In this document: positions 12,430 through 25,588 of the stretch, in pieces
How the letters are laid out: every line of letters begins with the position of its first letter
Position numbering within the stretch: the stretch's first letter is position 1
Assembly: GCA_021234535.1 (NCBI GenBank)
Contig: CM037830.1
Location: forward strand, 8,869,252-8,933,251
Reading direction: 5' to 3'
Origin: Stichopus chloronotus
Taxonomy: Eukaryota; Echinodermata; Holothuroidea; Aspidochirotida; Stichopodidae
DNA: 64,000 nucleotides
Made by a program: the position numbers and the translations under genes
Notes under the pieces: model-generated
The model's database searches: none
What the model was told of the DNA's origin: nothing
What the model saw: only the letters and a program-made list of their open reading frames with translations

Positions 12430-12685
12430 AGATATCTAAATTTGAATTTTAGATATCTGTTATTAAATTAGAGATATCTTAAACTGATTTCTAGATATCT
12501 GAAATTGAATTCGAGATATCTGCAATTCTTTGGTGTTTAGAGATATCTCAAATTATTTCAAGATATCTGCAATTATTTTCTAGATATCTCTAATAAATTT
12601 AAGATATTTAATTTAAGATATCTGCAATTCAATTTAAGATATCTGAAATTTAATTTGAGATATCTGAAATTAATTAGAGGTACCT
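12430..12685. repeat. Array of AGATATCT palindromes at ~21-bp period
   Basis: Exact AGATATCT begins at 12,430, 12,451, 12,472, 12,493, 12,514, 12,541, 12,561, 12,582, 12,616, 12,637 and 12,658. Near matches are AGATATTT at 12,602 and AGGTACCT at 12,678. Most spacings are 20-21 bp. Spacers are AT-rich variants of GAAATT(T/G)AATT. No CRISPR-like unique spacers, no coding. Confidence 0.9.
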
Positions 12686-12689
12686 GAAA

Positions 12690-14606
12690 TTGCTGATTAA
12701 ATGTTAAAATGGCTTTCCTGAAAGTAACGCTAATTTTGGCACGAATAAGATTTTAGCTCATCAGCAATCGTTGTTAGGGTTACGTTTAAGGCGAGGGGGT
12801 TAGGTTTGTGCGAGCAACGGAGGTTATCCTCTCGTAATTCGCCCGTTGCGAACATTTTCAACCAATTTTCAGTGCACATCCTTTAAAACCCTTGTGATCC
12901 CCTATGTAATGCAAGTCTATGCCTAAAGATAAACGGAAAGTCTTGTTATCTTATAGGTGAAGGCTAAACCGATTAACTTACAGAATGTCAATCAAAGAGA
13001 TATGAAACATCAAGAGCGGAAGCTATGGACCTTAAATGCATTCGACATAGATCATCCTTTTCTATCATATAACGTCAGCACATACAGTTCACTGTTATAC
13101 AGAGTGATATTATAAAAAAGTAGGACAAGCATAGACAGAAAGTAGGTGAAAATGCTTGTACTCAGGAGTTCGTGTTAACAATATCTAAAGTGAAACTCAA
13201 TTCGCCTACCTGGCATATTCGCCGTGTTGGTGGGAGTCTTGCCAACTGTCATGTTGATATTAAACATGAATCTGAGTTATGAAAAGTGTAGTGTCCCGAC
13301 GACCTTTGAAGTCAAGCCTCTATCCTGGAAACGTAAATGTAGAAAGACGTTTGGTACATTATCAAGCACAATGTATCAATCACTAACACACTTCACAATC
13401 TTAATTCGACCAGTAATTAATCCCTTGTTTCCCGTTTCCATTCCTCGTCACTTAACTGTAGATTATCTGCATCAGGTAGGAGACCTCACACTCGATACTT
13501 GATAACGAATTTAAAGTATAATATGAAAAGGAAAGAAAAAAAAGTGACCGATATTTGAAGAAAATTTTTGCGTGACCTTTAGGCTTTCTGCTTCTCGTCG
13601 AGGATTTTTGTTCGCTGATATGTATTGCATAACCTGCAAAATCGTATACAATAACAATGAAACAAAAAAAAATGCACATACCCCCACCCCGTCCGCTTCG
13701 TTATCTTTTCATCGTTTGCATCGCTTGAAAGACTCTGACTTGTTGTAATCACCGGCGTTCGATAAGGTTTTGTCTAGACTCGACGCTGGTGATCCATCGT
13801 TACCATTGCCAATTGGAAGAGTTGAGAAGTACATATATCATCAAATAAACAGACACACGATAATGTATTTTCTCAATGGTGAATGTTTCAGACAGGTAAA
13901 GTCTACCGGTTTAGTGTCCGCCTGAGCTCATTTACAACTTCCTTCTTTTAGTTACAGATCACAACGCACAACGTTCATAGAAAAAAAAATTAAAAAAAGG
14001 GGAAATAAATGAAAAAAAAAGCCATTTTTCAATTGATGTATAGGAATGAAATGTAGAGAATCAATATTCCTATTTTTCAAAACATCCAAGGGTTATTCCT
14101 GTTTTCTAATTTGTTCCTGATAAGTAACGACGTGCAGTGGCCATGGTATACGTACTAAAATAAGGATAGGTGGTTGTTATGAATTACTGCCACTATACTT
14201 TGTATGCTATCCAAACATACATTAACATACACTTTGCGTTAGTCATGAGGTGAAACTGTCAGGAAGACATTTTCATTTTCAAAGGTCTCTCTCTCTCATG
14301 AAATTTACTGAAAAGACCTTTAAACTTTAAATTTTCCCCAAGTGTGTTTCCTACTTAAGCTTATTTTTGTTGTATTTTCTATTGATTGAAGTGTAAGCAG
14401 GGTTTTATGCCAAACTATATTGACCGAATAATGAGCATTGGATTGATTTAATTATGCAAAATAAATTAGTTTCAACGAATAATTTACGATTCGGTATTGG
14501 ATGTTTGGTTGATTGAACAGTAATCGATTGCTTGAAATTGACTACTTTTTTTGGGCAGTTGAATTGCCTTTGGTAATTTTCATTTCTCCAATTTTTTTCA
14601 TTTCAG
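12690..14606. other. Region upstream of the first recognised EGF-gene exon
   Basis: Expected to be intron or 5' flank. No signal-peptide exon ending in phase 2 was found. The frame at 13,224 starts with GTG, not ATG, and has no splice support. Confidence 0.5.
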
Positions 14607-14803
14607 CAAAGTTTTCACTGTTCACGACTACAGAAGAGTACATGTGAACCGAAATTCAGCAGTCGTCCGTCGCCTTGGTAACACTTACGTTTTCCCAACA
14701 TATAGAGCGTCCTCTAAAACATCTATCAGACGATGCAGTTACGGGGGATATAGCAGAGAGTGCTGCGCTGGTTGGAGTAGAAACAGAGATGGCTCATGTT
14801 CCC
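14607..14803 (+). CDS. Exon: N-terminal Cys-rich head (nephronectin/EGFL6-like)
   Basis: Polypyrimidine tract and CAG precede the exon; GTAAGC follows. It opens in phase 2 and closes in phase 1; the other two frames carry stops. It encodes about 65 residues, ending in RRCSYGGYSRECCAGW followed by RNRDGSC. This is the pattern C-x-YGG-x(n)-CC-x-GW-x(n)-C that stands just before the first EGF in nephronectin and EGFL6. The first ~40 residues are basic and have no hydrophobic core, so the signal peptide must lie on an earlier exon. No good upstream exon ending in phase 2 was found between 8 and 14.5 kb. Confidence 0.75.
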
Positions 14804-17800
14804 GTAAGCCACATTAACTTTCTTCTCATCATCGTGATAATGTACCCATGATCAATTCAATAAATTTCAGTTTTGAATGATATCATTTGAATTTTGGTTT
14901 ATTTATATTTGCCTTGTGAACTGACCATTTTTGAAACCAAGAATAGCCCTGTCAGAAACTGTTTTTTTTTTCCTTTGGTCGTTGTCATTCATTTAGCATA
15001 CATAATACTGGAAACGGCAGCAATGATTTTTACTATTTTAAAGTATGAACAGCCGTCATAATTAATATTTTTTATGTTATTGTCGTGGCTGTGATACTGT
15101 GTCATACAATGTGCAAGAAAAATGGTATGAGGATAATTCTTACAATCTATCCCTGCTATCATTATTGAGAATCATTTCAAATCTCCCTTTCACTTTATGT
15201 TTCAACAAGTGGGTTACGACAAACTTGTCTTTGAAAGAGTTGCTTACCCCTTATAACATAAAAAAAGAAAAAATGGAATGTATATGTAGGTCAATCGTGC
15301 AAGGTTATACCTGTTACACGCATCATGGAACAAATTCATTACATATGGACACTCTTGAATGAATGGCTTTCATCGCGGTTGTTGCTTCGTTTGTTACACC
15401 CGCATTGTCACAAGCAACTATACTCCCATATGCCTATACTATGGACGATATGCAGTGCACAGTACTCGTTTACCGTTGATTATCGTTGCAATCCCACCCA
15501 GACTCAGAGGACAGAAATAGGACCGAACAAGGTTTTCATGGAACTTGGTACCCCTCAGTCTCTCTTCGTCTTAGTTAGTCACTTGTTTCTTCATTAACAG
15601 TTCTGTTCGCACTCTTCTGAACTGAAAGAGATTAATGACGATCAAAGTCGACCGTTTCATAAAACCCCAGGGCATTTTCTTTCTTTGTAGTCGTTGTAGG
15701 TGGAACACGTATACCGTGATTGCATCACGATGCATCTGCGGAATATATATTAATATTTTCACGGTTTGCCAAGGCTTTATGAAAATGCATCTGACAAACC
15801 GGCAAAAAACGTGATATCGTCCAGGCAGTAACTAAAAAAGCTCTTCTTTCTGTGTAATGTAAGGTTGGATGACGAACAGACAAAATATGAACATTCTTTA
15901 ATAAATGAAATGATACTCTCACACTGCAAAGTCATGCTATATCGAATCATTCTAGGAATCATTTCAAATTTTTCATTTTCAATACCTCTTCGCAACTAGT
16001 CAATGAAAGAATGGCTTATTAAGTATAAGTACCACAGTTACCTCACAGAACAGAGCATTGTAAATTCTTAGTGAAATAACTGAACACATGATTTACAAAG
16101 AAGAGCTTTTATAAGCGGTGATGTTTACTCCTTTGTTTTGCTTGTGAATGCGAAATTTGCTTGTCATAAATATGAAGTTCAAAATATACTTTGTAACTTA
16201 AAATATCCATCATTACTACAGGCTTGCACGCTATTGTAATTAGAAAACACATACAATGGGACATCAACATATGGTATTGGGAAATGGAACGGGCTGTTGG
16301 GAGGTGGAACGGGTAAGTAGACAAGTTACTTACAAACAAAAAAATAAACAAACAGAAGCAAAAGAATCAAATGAGCATCAATATATTTTGAATCACTGGT
16401 AAGAAAAAAAAAAATTTAATGTATTTGTTGATTTTACTGTACAGAACAAACTCCATAAAAATGAAGTGACAAGCTTTAGTTGTTATATCCGCGAAATTTG
16501 GGGGCGCTAAGCTGGAATAAAATAAAATGAATAACTTTCCTATCGGTTAGTTTTCCGCATGCTACAGGTGTGCTTCAAGTTCCGCATGCAAAGGCTGACA
16601 CCACGATTTTAGATTGGGGGAAATGATAGAAAAATGGGGGTCCAGGTGCAAAGTTCAGGGTGGGGGGGGGGGGGGGAGTCCAGGGGCCGAGGCCCTCGGA
16701 GGTGCTGAGTGTTTAGCATATCTTTGAGTACAAAATTAAGTCTCATGGTACGCCTGTATTTGTAAGGTCATTTCAGCTAAGTGGAGGGGGGGGGGGGGCT
16801 AGGGGCAAATTCTGAATGGGGAGGGATAATCCCCGATTCAGAATTGATGGCGCCACTGTCCACATATGTTTTCTTCACAACAAACACCGACACCCTCATG
16901 AAACAAAATTAAGAAAAGAACAATAATGTATATCAAGATAAATCACGGTACAGAAAAAGAACTTCACTTTGAGGCCGGTTCTCCTTTTGAAATTTATTTG
17001 GTGATGTGGACATGAAATTTCATGACCTGCACCCATAGGCCTTTGAAACATACGGGAGCATCTTGTTCGTTCGTGTGGAAGTGACATATAGCTGTATAGA
17101 CATACACAAACACACAAACAGGAAGTTTTATGTATACAAATCAACATGAAGTGAACGATCATAATGGCTTTTTTTAAGTACCAATAATATACAAGAAAAT
17201 ATTCAATGAAATTTCATCTCCCTTGTGATTCGTCTGTGACATATACTAGACGTACCTCAAGTCGATCAGTACTTTGAGTCGATCAATGCATTCTACACTC
17301 CATTGAGGCCGTATGGACGCAAAGGAATTCCAAAGTAAGCACCGCCTACATCATTTGCTTCCAAATACCTCAAAACAAGTATTTGCCATGTTATTTTTCA
17401 TTTCCATGGAAACATTTTACTCACAGTCAATTTTTTAAGTTTCAGCAATATAGCTGACTATCATGTTTCAATTCGCACCAAAATACTGACCAGAATGCCT
17501 CCGGTAAAACTCTCATTCAAAATTTGGAAAGAGGAGTCAACATTTTTATCGTTTTTTGACCGTTTATTTTTTTTTTGGTTGATAATAAATAGTATTTTGG
17601 TAGATCTTATTCTGCCGTGATCGAGTCAAGTTTTTATCAAAAGCCCCTAGTGTTGTGTACGGCCCCGTTAAATTCAAAATTTTTAACACAACCAAAAGGT
17701 ATTAAAATGATGAAGGCAGATTTATAAATACTTTTGTCAAGTTACATATATTATAATAATGTTTTCATATTTTAGGATTAAAATGTTTGTAAAGTGACCG

Positions 17801-20800
17801 ACTCATGATACCTCCCATGCTATATTGGATGCAATTGATGAGTTACTGAAAGGCACGGACCACTAAAATGTTCATTATGACATTGACCTTGGAGTATGTT
17901 AGCTCCATATAAAGAAGAAGAAAAAACAATAGATGGCAGACATTCAATGAGAAGATCTGTGAATGACTGAATAAACATATATTGTAAATAGATGAGAATA
18001 TTGTAAAGGGTAATTGCTTAAAATATCAAATCGGAGTCATCCTGATTGGATTTATTGAAGGGTGTAACCGCTAATCGTTTCTATTCCTTTTATGTCTATA
18101 TGGTTCAGTTTGTCAATCAATCGAAGCCAGAGGTATAAGAAAATCCAATTTAATTCTTTCCCCTATGTTTACAGTTGGGACTTAGAACAGAAAGTGACAA
18201 GAACACAATTGAGATTATTTAACGAATTGTTTGTTACTGAAGTGGAAGTGATTGACAGTGACTGACAATGTAATTATCTCAACAATAGAATGGTTGTCTT
18301 CGGACTGTTCATTTGGGACCCTTAGTTATGTACTTGTCAAACCCCAAATTGACGGCAATTGTTGACAGAATGTTTGGTGAATCAGTGTTGTGCTGCAAAC
18401 CACTGCCCTTCCGGATCCACCTCACAGTCTCAGCATGGTGAAACTGGTTACGATGGAACCTCTGCTAGTCAGACCTCAGGATTTATGACATCCCCTCTAA
18501 GGTATCATTTTCTCAACGTTTGAAAAAGCGCTGAAGTTAACCGGTTTCACTTGATGATCTGGTGTCATAATGGGGCGGCGTCAGGTTCTGAAAAGTGTGT
18601 GTGTGTAGGGAAGGGGGGGGGGGGGGATGAATCACAAATAGAGATAGTGCTACAATGAAATAGGAGGACAGTGGGATTGTGCACGTACGCGTGTAATGTG
18701 GCGAATGCATACGCATACATGACCGAGCGCAGGAAATGTGAGTTTTTAACCACTAACTTTCCCAATTCAATGAGCACCTCAACCTACCCATGCAGGAATT
18801 TATAGTTTAAATACAGTTTGGCTTACAAAACAGTATTTGAAAAGTTGCAGTCCCCACCATCCCCCCGTGTGGTGCCGTCAGTGGTGTCACAGATGACAAA
18901 TTTCCCATTTTTTTTTTTAAATTTGTTTTAGAGTCAATCGTCCCCGCCCCCTGTATCTACAACACTGTTTACAATCTGCCCGCTTTTGCCAAATTCAAGC
19001 CTTGCGTGAGGTATCACTGAGGTGAGGCTATGGGAAGGCTTTCTGGGACCCACATAAAAAAGTAAAAAGGGCTTAAATTGAACGTCAATCAAAAACAAAA
19101 ACAAAAAACGAGAAAAAAGCCCAGCACAAATAAACAAAACATTTCCACCGGAAACGTCTGAAAACTATGAGGATTGTTTGCAAAATCAAATGACAAAGAG
19201 ATAGACAGGGAAGATAGCAACGGAATGTATAGTTCTGTAACAATTTCTACTCTCTGCAGACGTTACTATGCGAGCCCAGGTCATTGGTCTGTGGATATTT
19301 CCGGTTACTAAATCCCATCGCGTGCGTCTTCTTGCAAGAAAAATAGTGAACAAAATCAAAGGCAAAGTAAAAGGTGGATTTTGAAAGAGAATGATAAACC
19401 CGAAAAAAGAGAAGAAAAAAGAAGACCAAAAGTAAACACTAAAATACTAACAACCCACTACTTCAAATTCTGTTTGGTCTACAACATGCAAGCTTTTGCA
19501 CAACTTGAATTGTAAGAGTAACGACTTTAAGGTACTACAATAGAGGATACCAAAACACAACCCCAAAAAACACCCCCCAAAAAACAGATCGATCCTCGAG
19601 AGAATGATGAAAAACATTTCTTTGCATTTCCCTTTTACCAAATCGTTCATTTAACTTTAAAAGCCGCAAATATGTGGAAATTTTTAACAAGAAATAGTAA
19701 AGAAGTTAAATGTAAACACTTTCGGCTACATGGCAACTTCCTCTCTTATTGGTGCCGTCTTAGCATGTGTCGGGTTAAGATTAACATGTACATGTCAAGT
19801 ATAACAGAGGAGTAGAAAAAACATCTCAAACTTACCTGGGGTGTACTCCCTGTTGAAGGGTTAATTGCATCACGGCGCACTAATTAAGATGTGCTGCTGT
19901 TAGCTCTTTTCAAGTGAATTCCCCTATAAGTTTGGGGATGTTTATAACCTGATGTTAATTACATTTTTCTGCAGAAAGCACAACAACAGCGAGTTGTAAA
20001 AATAGGATAGTTTTCACAAATATCAATTCACACAAACTGACTTGCATGTGTCTGTGCAAGAATCACAAAATACGCCTATGTTTGCTACCATAACATCGTT
20101 ATGTCCAAGCAGCACGTTTGGAGAAAAGATTTATTTATTCTGAACTATTCCTAGCTTGTTCGTTCTTCCTAAAACGGCTATTATAAAATCATGAACTCCT
20201 AAGGTGGCTCAATAGAAAGCATTGCACGATAAATTCCATTTAAATATATGTTGATATGAGCAACGTTTAACCTATCTAAATGGGTGGTCAATATGTGAGT
20301 CTTACCAGGAAAGGTGTGGTTAGCTATATCGCAGGTCATCCACTGCTTCAGTTAAAACAAAAAGCGAAAAAAAAAATGAAATAAAAATATTATCTCCAAC
20401 ATGAGCAGAACTGTCCGCTACGTGAACACCAAAGAATTAGTCCCTCAATGTCCCAAGTCCGTTTTAATGTTCTTGCCTCTTTCAAAGTAACGTGAAGGTC
20501 CCAACGGTCACACTATACCATTTCTTCCCAGAAGTGCTAATTAGATTATCGCTGGTGGATAATTTGGAAAACTGCTCAACATAAAGGTAGTCATAATTCT
20601 TTCATTAGACAGGGTAACGGAATGGAAAAAAAGAAAAAAAATATCTAGGCACCAGTCAAAATCCCTCCTCTGCAGTTGCTTTTGTTTAGGCTTCTTGCTT
20701 CAACAATACCACCGGATACGCACACGATTCTCTTTAAGAGGACCTTTGGTTAAAAAACCTTCCTTTGTATATTTGTATTCATTTCATTGCTTTTAACAGA

Positions 20801-22750
20801 ATCTGTACGCAATCATTCCTTTCATCAAAGGTGACTCGTTAGAAAAATTAAACAGACCTCCTACACCTTTTAAATGCATACTGGTACATGTACTGTAACG
20901 TAGTCGTCAAAACAGAATAGGAGTGCAGAAACATCACGGGGCAAGAAGTGAGGGGCCGGGGAGCACTGGGAAAGGGTTATGCACCATATACAACTTCTGC
21001 TACAGTCACGCAGAACACATGTGGTACTTAAAAGAAGATGAAAACAGAGGGGTTTTAAGTTAGCTAATAGTAGATACTATATTCCTACACCCACTGTGAA
21101 ATAATGTGGCAAATATACCTTTCCCCGAATTTTCACGATTTTTAAATTATTTTTTTTGGCACCTACTGCGTTGAATGTTATTGAATCGCTGTACAAGAGG
21201 TGGTTGCTTCCGCAGCTACGAAAGTGACACAATCGCATCGCTTCAGAGGTTCATTATAATTGTGGTCATCATGGTTGGGTGCAATGTGCAAATACTGCTT
21301 TCACTATACTGCTTGTCTAACTAGGGGAATTATTTCAAAACATAGGCTGAGAAGACGCCCTCTCTATGCGTTAGACGTTTGATCGTACCATGGGGCTACT
21401 AGTAGCTCCATGATCGTACGATCTTCATTTGTTGTTACAACTTACATGACTGTGACATTTCATTGCATTGCACCTTAAGAGGTGTCGGGTAATCTCAAGG
21501 ACTTCTCAGCCTTTGAGGTATGGCTTTAACCACTTTAAGCAACCAAGAAGAGAATCGGCTAAGAAATTTCAACAAAAGCTCACATACAAAGAGGAAAAAA
21601 TAAGGAACATACACGCTCGTGACAATATCTGATTTTTCTCTGATCAAGAACTTCCCTTTCACTCTAATCTTGGATCAAGACGATGGTAGTATTGTCTTCT
21701 TCTGTTATACATCTCATGCAGTTCTAGAAACTCATTCACGTAGCATTCACCTACTAGATATTAGAGTCAATCACTGTTCAACTAGTGAACGAAAGCAACT
21801 CGAGGATATACCAGTTCAGAGTAGTCCGTACAAGCGTGTAGCGGTAGCAACAGGCGTTGTGGGAATGTGGGCAGGAAGGGGGAAAGATTCACTAAGTCTT
21901 GACCAAGACCGCATTTACCCCTGCATGATACCCCACCGTGCGGTACCGCAACACTCCGTTGTAGCTACATGGAATGGCTCATCGTATAACGTTGACAACC
22001 AGCCCATCACTGAGAAAGAATAATGACCCTCAGAATCACATCAACAAATATCTCTTCTTCTCCAGGGATAGATTCAAGACCGGCATAAGCCCGGTGAAGG
22101 GGGGGGGGTGGGGTGGGGCAGGGGAATATGTCCCAAATTGGGCAAAAATAGTGGATCAATTTGGGCAGAAGTAGTGGGTCTATTTGGACAAATGAAGCCA
22201 AGAGAATAAATCATGTCCATCCCTGAAAGGGTGACTTTCGGCAGGCGATCTAGGAGATATTTTCTCATCAGAAAACCTATGGTGGCGCTCCGATTAAGTC
22301 TTCCACAATTTCTATACCCATAGCCCAAAATTCTAGGTGCCTCACTGTAGTGGAATATCGTTTAGGGATACTTAGTGTATTTACGTATCAAACGACAACT
22401 TGACCTGCCTGAAAAAAAACAAAAACAAAAAACATGTGACATCCCTGGAGCCAGAATAAATGACGAGCTTCAAAATCCTGGCAACTTGCTTAAAAATTCT
22501 AAAATCGTCCAAAAATACATCCCATCCCTACACCTTTGAATGAAACAGATGACATAAAACTGGTTACGTAATGAAAACGCAAATGAAGTTTATCTGAACT
22601 GAAGTTCATGCATTGATTCTTTATCATTGACGTTGCAGAAAACTCAAAGCAAACTTGAAATAAGTTCCTAATCCGTAATACTTCCTTCAGTGTGATTTGA
22701 TTCGATAGAAGGTAGACTAACATATTTGTTTTTTCTTTGGTATATTACAG
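14804..22750 (+). other. Intron (7.9 kb) of the EGF gene
   Basis: GTAAGC..TATTACAG. Contains several poly-G tracts (16,661; 16,787; 18,615; 22,100), the hairpin at 21,381 and a 134-codon frame at 21,619-22,023 that begins with GTG and has no domain. No additional EGF-like exon was seen. Confidence 0.65.
21381..21424. repeat. Near-perfect inverted repeat (hairpin)
   Basis: GATCGTACCATGGGGCTACT is followed at once by AGTAGCTCCATGATCGTACG and ATC, its near reverse complement with one mismatch and a 3-base insertion. It lies in the 7.9-kb intron between the exons at 14,607 and 22,751. Confidence 0.8.
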
Positions 22751-22843
22751 CTATTTGCACAATGAACTGCGTACATGGCACATGTGTCGGTCCAGACAGA
22801 TGTAAATGCGATATGGGATACGCCGGTAAAAGTTGCAATAGAG
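22751..22843 (+). CDS. Exon: EGF module 1
   Basis: Flanked by TATTACAG and GTAAGT, phase 1 on both sides, exactly 31 codons. It carries six cysteines in EGF spacing with the motifs CVHGTCVGPDRCKC and GYAGKSC, very close to the first EGF of nephronectin and EGFL6. It lacks the calcium-binding D-x-(D/N)-E start. The previous intron is long (7.9 kb). Confidence 0.85.
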
Positions 22844-23940
22844 GTAAGTGGAGTTTAGAAACATTCAATCCCCATCAATTTCCCATCTGCCTCCCCAGTC
22901 TCCTTAATTACACTTTGCAAAGTCTTTCTCTGCGGATAAATTCCGTTCCGTTCTCAGTATATGTCCCTCAAAATTTGCACCGAGCGTAGTATGTTTTTTC
23001 TTTCGTCTGTGCAAGAGGATTTCTGTGTATGTGTCCCAAGTTAATTTCAACGTGTACAGAAAGCAAATGAATGATTATTTCTACAGAGAGAATTCCTCTT
23101 TTTTTCGTGGATTTTCGTCACAATAAACCGCTAAAGCTAACCATTACTTGTTCCTTCGGAAATACTGTGTGGTCGAGATCCTTCTAATCCTGCTAACAAA
23201 ACACATTAAAATTTTATTGGTTATGTGTAAAACCGTAAATGGAGTCAGTTTTCGCTTTAAATATGGAACAATCAAAGCATAGTGGTTCAAGTTTCGTTTC
23301 CTATTGTCTACAAATTTGAACTTTGTAAACGTGACACACAGAAGTGAGGCAGAGAGTGAAAGAAAGAAAGAAGAAATTCATTGGGAAAAACCTATTTTGG
23401 CTAGAACAATAGAACTGGAAACAAATTGAACTGGTGTCAAATTGTAGAAAGGAAATGGTGCTGCAGTAATGACACCTGGTAGTTCAATGTATAGGCTCAT
23501 TTAATCAAATTAAAACATGACATAAGAAACGTACGTCGGCTACTCCTCGTTTCCAAGAATGATCCATGTTGTGGAATCTATGTCACGTTTTATGTTTCAA
23601 GATCGTCCCCCTCAGACATACGTATACACCATGTTTAGTTTTGAAGTGGCATGTTTAGTTCGTTTTAAGATTTCATTCATTTCATTGGACAAAATAATGA
23701 TTAAGACAATTTTATTCATTGCTCCTTAATGGATAGGTCACGGATTGGTATAGAGAAGACGTCATTTCAAAATAAACGTAGATGTAATGTTTAAGTTTTG
23801 AAAATGGCGTTCATACTTAATACCAACTCAGTTCAGTGTTCTGTAACGCAACAAGCAGAAAATCGGCAGTAAAGTGTATTACCGGAGTGTAAGTTACGGA
23901 AGTACCGCTAGCATGAATATTCATTGTTTTACATTCACAG

Positions 23941-24063
23941 ACTTAAACGAATGCGGTTTGGAACCACGTCCCTGTGAACATCGTTGTACCAATAGCCATG
24001 GAAGTTTCAAATGTTATTGTGAGAGGGGATACGTCCTACAGCATGATGGGCGTTCCTGTGTTC
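23941..24063 (+). CDS. Exon: calcium-binding EGF module 2
   Basis: Acceptor ACATTCACAG, donor GTAAGT, phase 1 on both sides. The split Asp codon gives [16 protein letters not shown], then a GSFKCYC motif: six cysteines with the calcium-binding signature DxNEC and a hydroxylation-type N-x-x-GS(F). The match to the second EGF of EGFL6/nephronectin is strong enough to identify the N-terminal half of the gene. Confidence 0.88.
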
Positions 24064-25049
24064 GTAAGTTCTTACTCGCATCCGGGTTGTTCCATTGTCA
24101 CAAGAAATTTGAATGTTGGTTGTTGATTGTGTGCCCTTTTATAGAAAATGGAATATCGTGCTCGAAATAACTCTTTTGAGACAAATTTTAAAACTTTATT
24201 AAACTTTTAGTAATACGATACAACCTATATCACTTTGAGAACGACATTCTTACTAACTGTTACTTGTTCTATAGTGAAAGTCTTACGATTCACTATCCCT
24301 AGACTTGGTCTGTACCATACTGCAGGATGGATCGCCATGATCCAATGTATCTAATCAGGGATCTCTGATCTAATATAGCAGGCAGCAATGGTAATAAGAT
24401 AGGAGTGCATATCAGTGTTAGGTTACACCAAAATATTCCATTGCTTAAAAAAGAAACAACAACAACAAACGAGGAAATTTCTATCGTGTGGTTGACAGCT
24501 GGAAAGTGTTTTTTTTATATTTGATAATAAATATTTTGCAAAAAATAATGCTGCCTAAAAGACAAATGATGTCACAGAGGTCAAATATTTAGCTTCTTAA
24601 AGTGAAAAGGAGCAAACAGATTTTCTGCCAATAAATTCTACAAGTGAAAAAATTCTTGTAGACTTTTCTGTATAGTTCTGGAGGCGGATGAGGTCGACGA
24701 ATTCAAGAGCAGAATAGAATATACAAAATAAACAGGTCGAACATAACAATCAAAGCTAGTTGCAGTTGTTTTCTTTCAATGTGATTAAAACTTTTCCAAT
24801 TCTTCCAATTTGGGATTTCACTTTAATCTACACAATATCGAATAAATGGCTATGTACAGTGTCTGCCTCCTTGTACAAGTCAAATTCACTCGAGATCCTG
24901 AATTTGGTTCAGTATTCACTACATATGATCTTTGCATATATTCAAATATTGACGAAAAAATAAGACAATGCTACAGGAGAATGGTTTCATCGCATGTGTG
25001 CGTTTGCTGTAACCATGGTACGGTTACATGTACAACCACGAATCAATCC

Positions 25050-25079
25050 AGTCCTCGTGGTCCTCGTGGTCCTCGTGGT
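25050..25079. repeat. Nine-base tandem repeat CCTCGTGGT
   Basis: Three to three-and-a-half copies of CCTCGTGGT directly before GTAAGG. In one frame it reads Pro-Arg-Gly repeats. Listed as a repeat because the surrounding frame does not fit the phase of the EGF gene. Confidence 0.7.
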
Positions 25080-25313
25080 AAGGAAATGCTCTACAGTGAC
25101 ATATCATCATTAGTGAATTGATTCAGATCGATACTCTGTTGGAACAGTTCCTTTCCCATGGACGGAAAGACAGTAATGGAGACAATTAATTAAAACAATT
25201 ATTGTTAAAGTGGTCTATAGCCATGGAACTGTCTTCGGTTTCTTTCAAATGATAACAGAACAGATTCCCCCACGAAGACTTTGTGTTTTTGTAGTGCGTT
25301 AATTTTGGAAGGT

Positions 25314-25376
25314 ATATAGTGAGGTATAGTAGACTGGGAGGTTTAGTAGATTGGAAGGTATAGTAGATTGGGATGT
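25314..25376. repeat. Short tandem repeat (GGTATAGTAGATTGGGA type)
   Basis: About three imperfect copies of an ~18-base unit AGGTATAGTAGA(C/T)TGG(G/A) in the intron before the exon at 25,472. Confidence 0.7.
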
Positions 25377-25471
25377 AGAGCCAACTGCAGCCAGATCAGA
25401 ATAACTACGGTAAAGAAACGTATCAATATAACGATAAAATCAAACCGTTTTTACAATTCGTTATTCCTCAG

Positions 25472-25588
25472 TCGACGAACGATGCTATCCTGGCAGATGT
25501 TCTCACGGGTGCGCTGTCGATGGTGATGACGTCATTTGCAGTTGTCCGCCTGGCTTGAGACTTATTGCTGATGGTTACCATTGTAAAG
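25472..25588 (+). CDS. Exon: EGF module 3
   Basis: Acceptor TTATTCCTCAG, donor GTAAGA, phase 1 on both sides, 39 codons. Six cysteines in the order RCYPGRCSHGC, VICSCPPG, GYHC. It lacks the calcium-binding signature, as does the third EGF of EGFL6/nephronectin, where a similar 'NCQYxC' start and 'CPSxGLxLAPDG' end occur. Here the corresponding end is CPPGLRLIADGYHC. Confidence 0.83.

Noticed and set aside
12430..12685. CRISPR array
   Set aside because: The regular palindromes look superficially similar, but the repeat is only 8 bp and the spacers are short AT-rich variants of each other. The window is eukaryotic.
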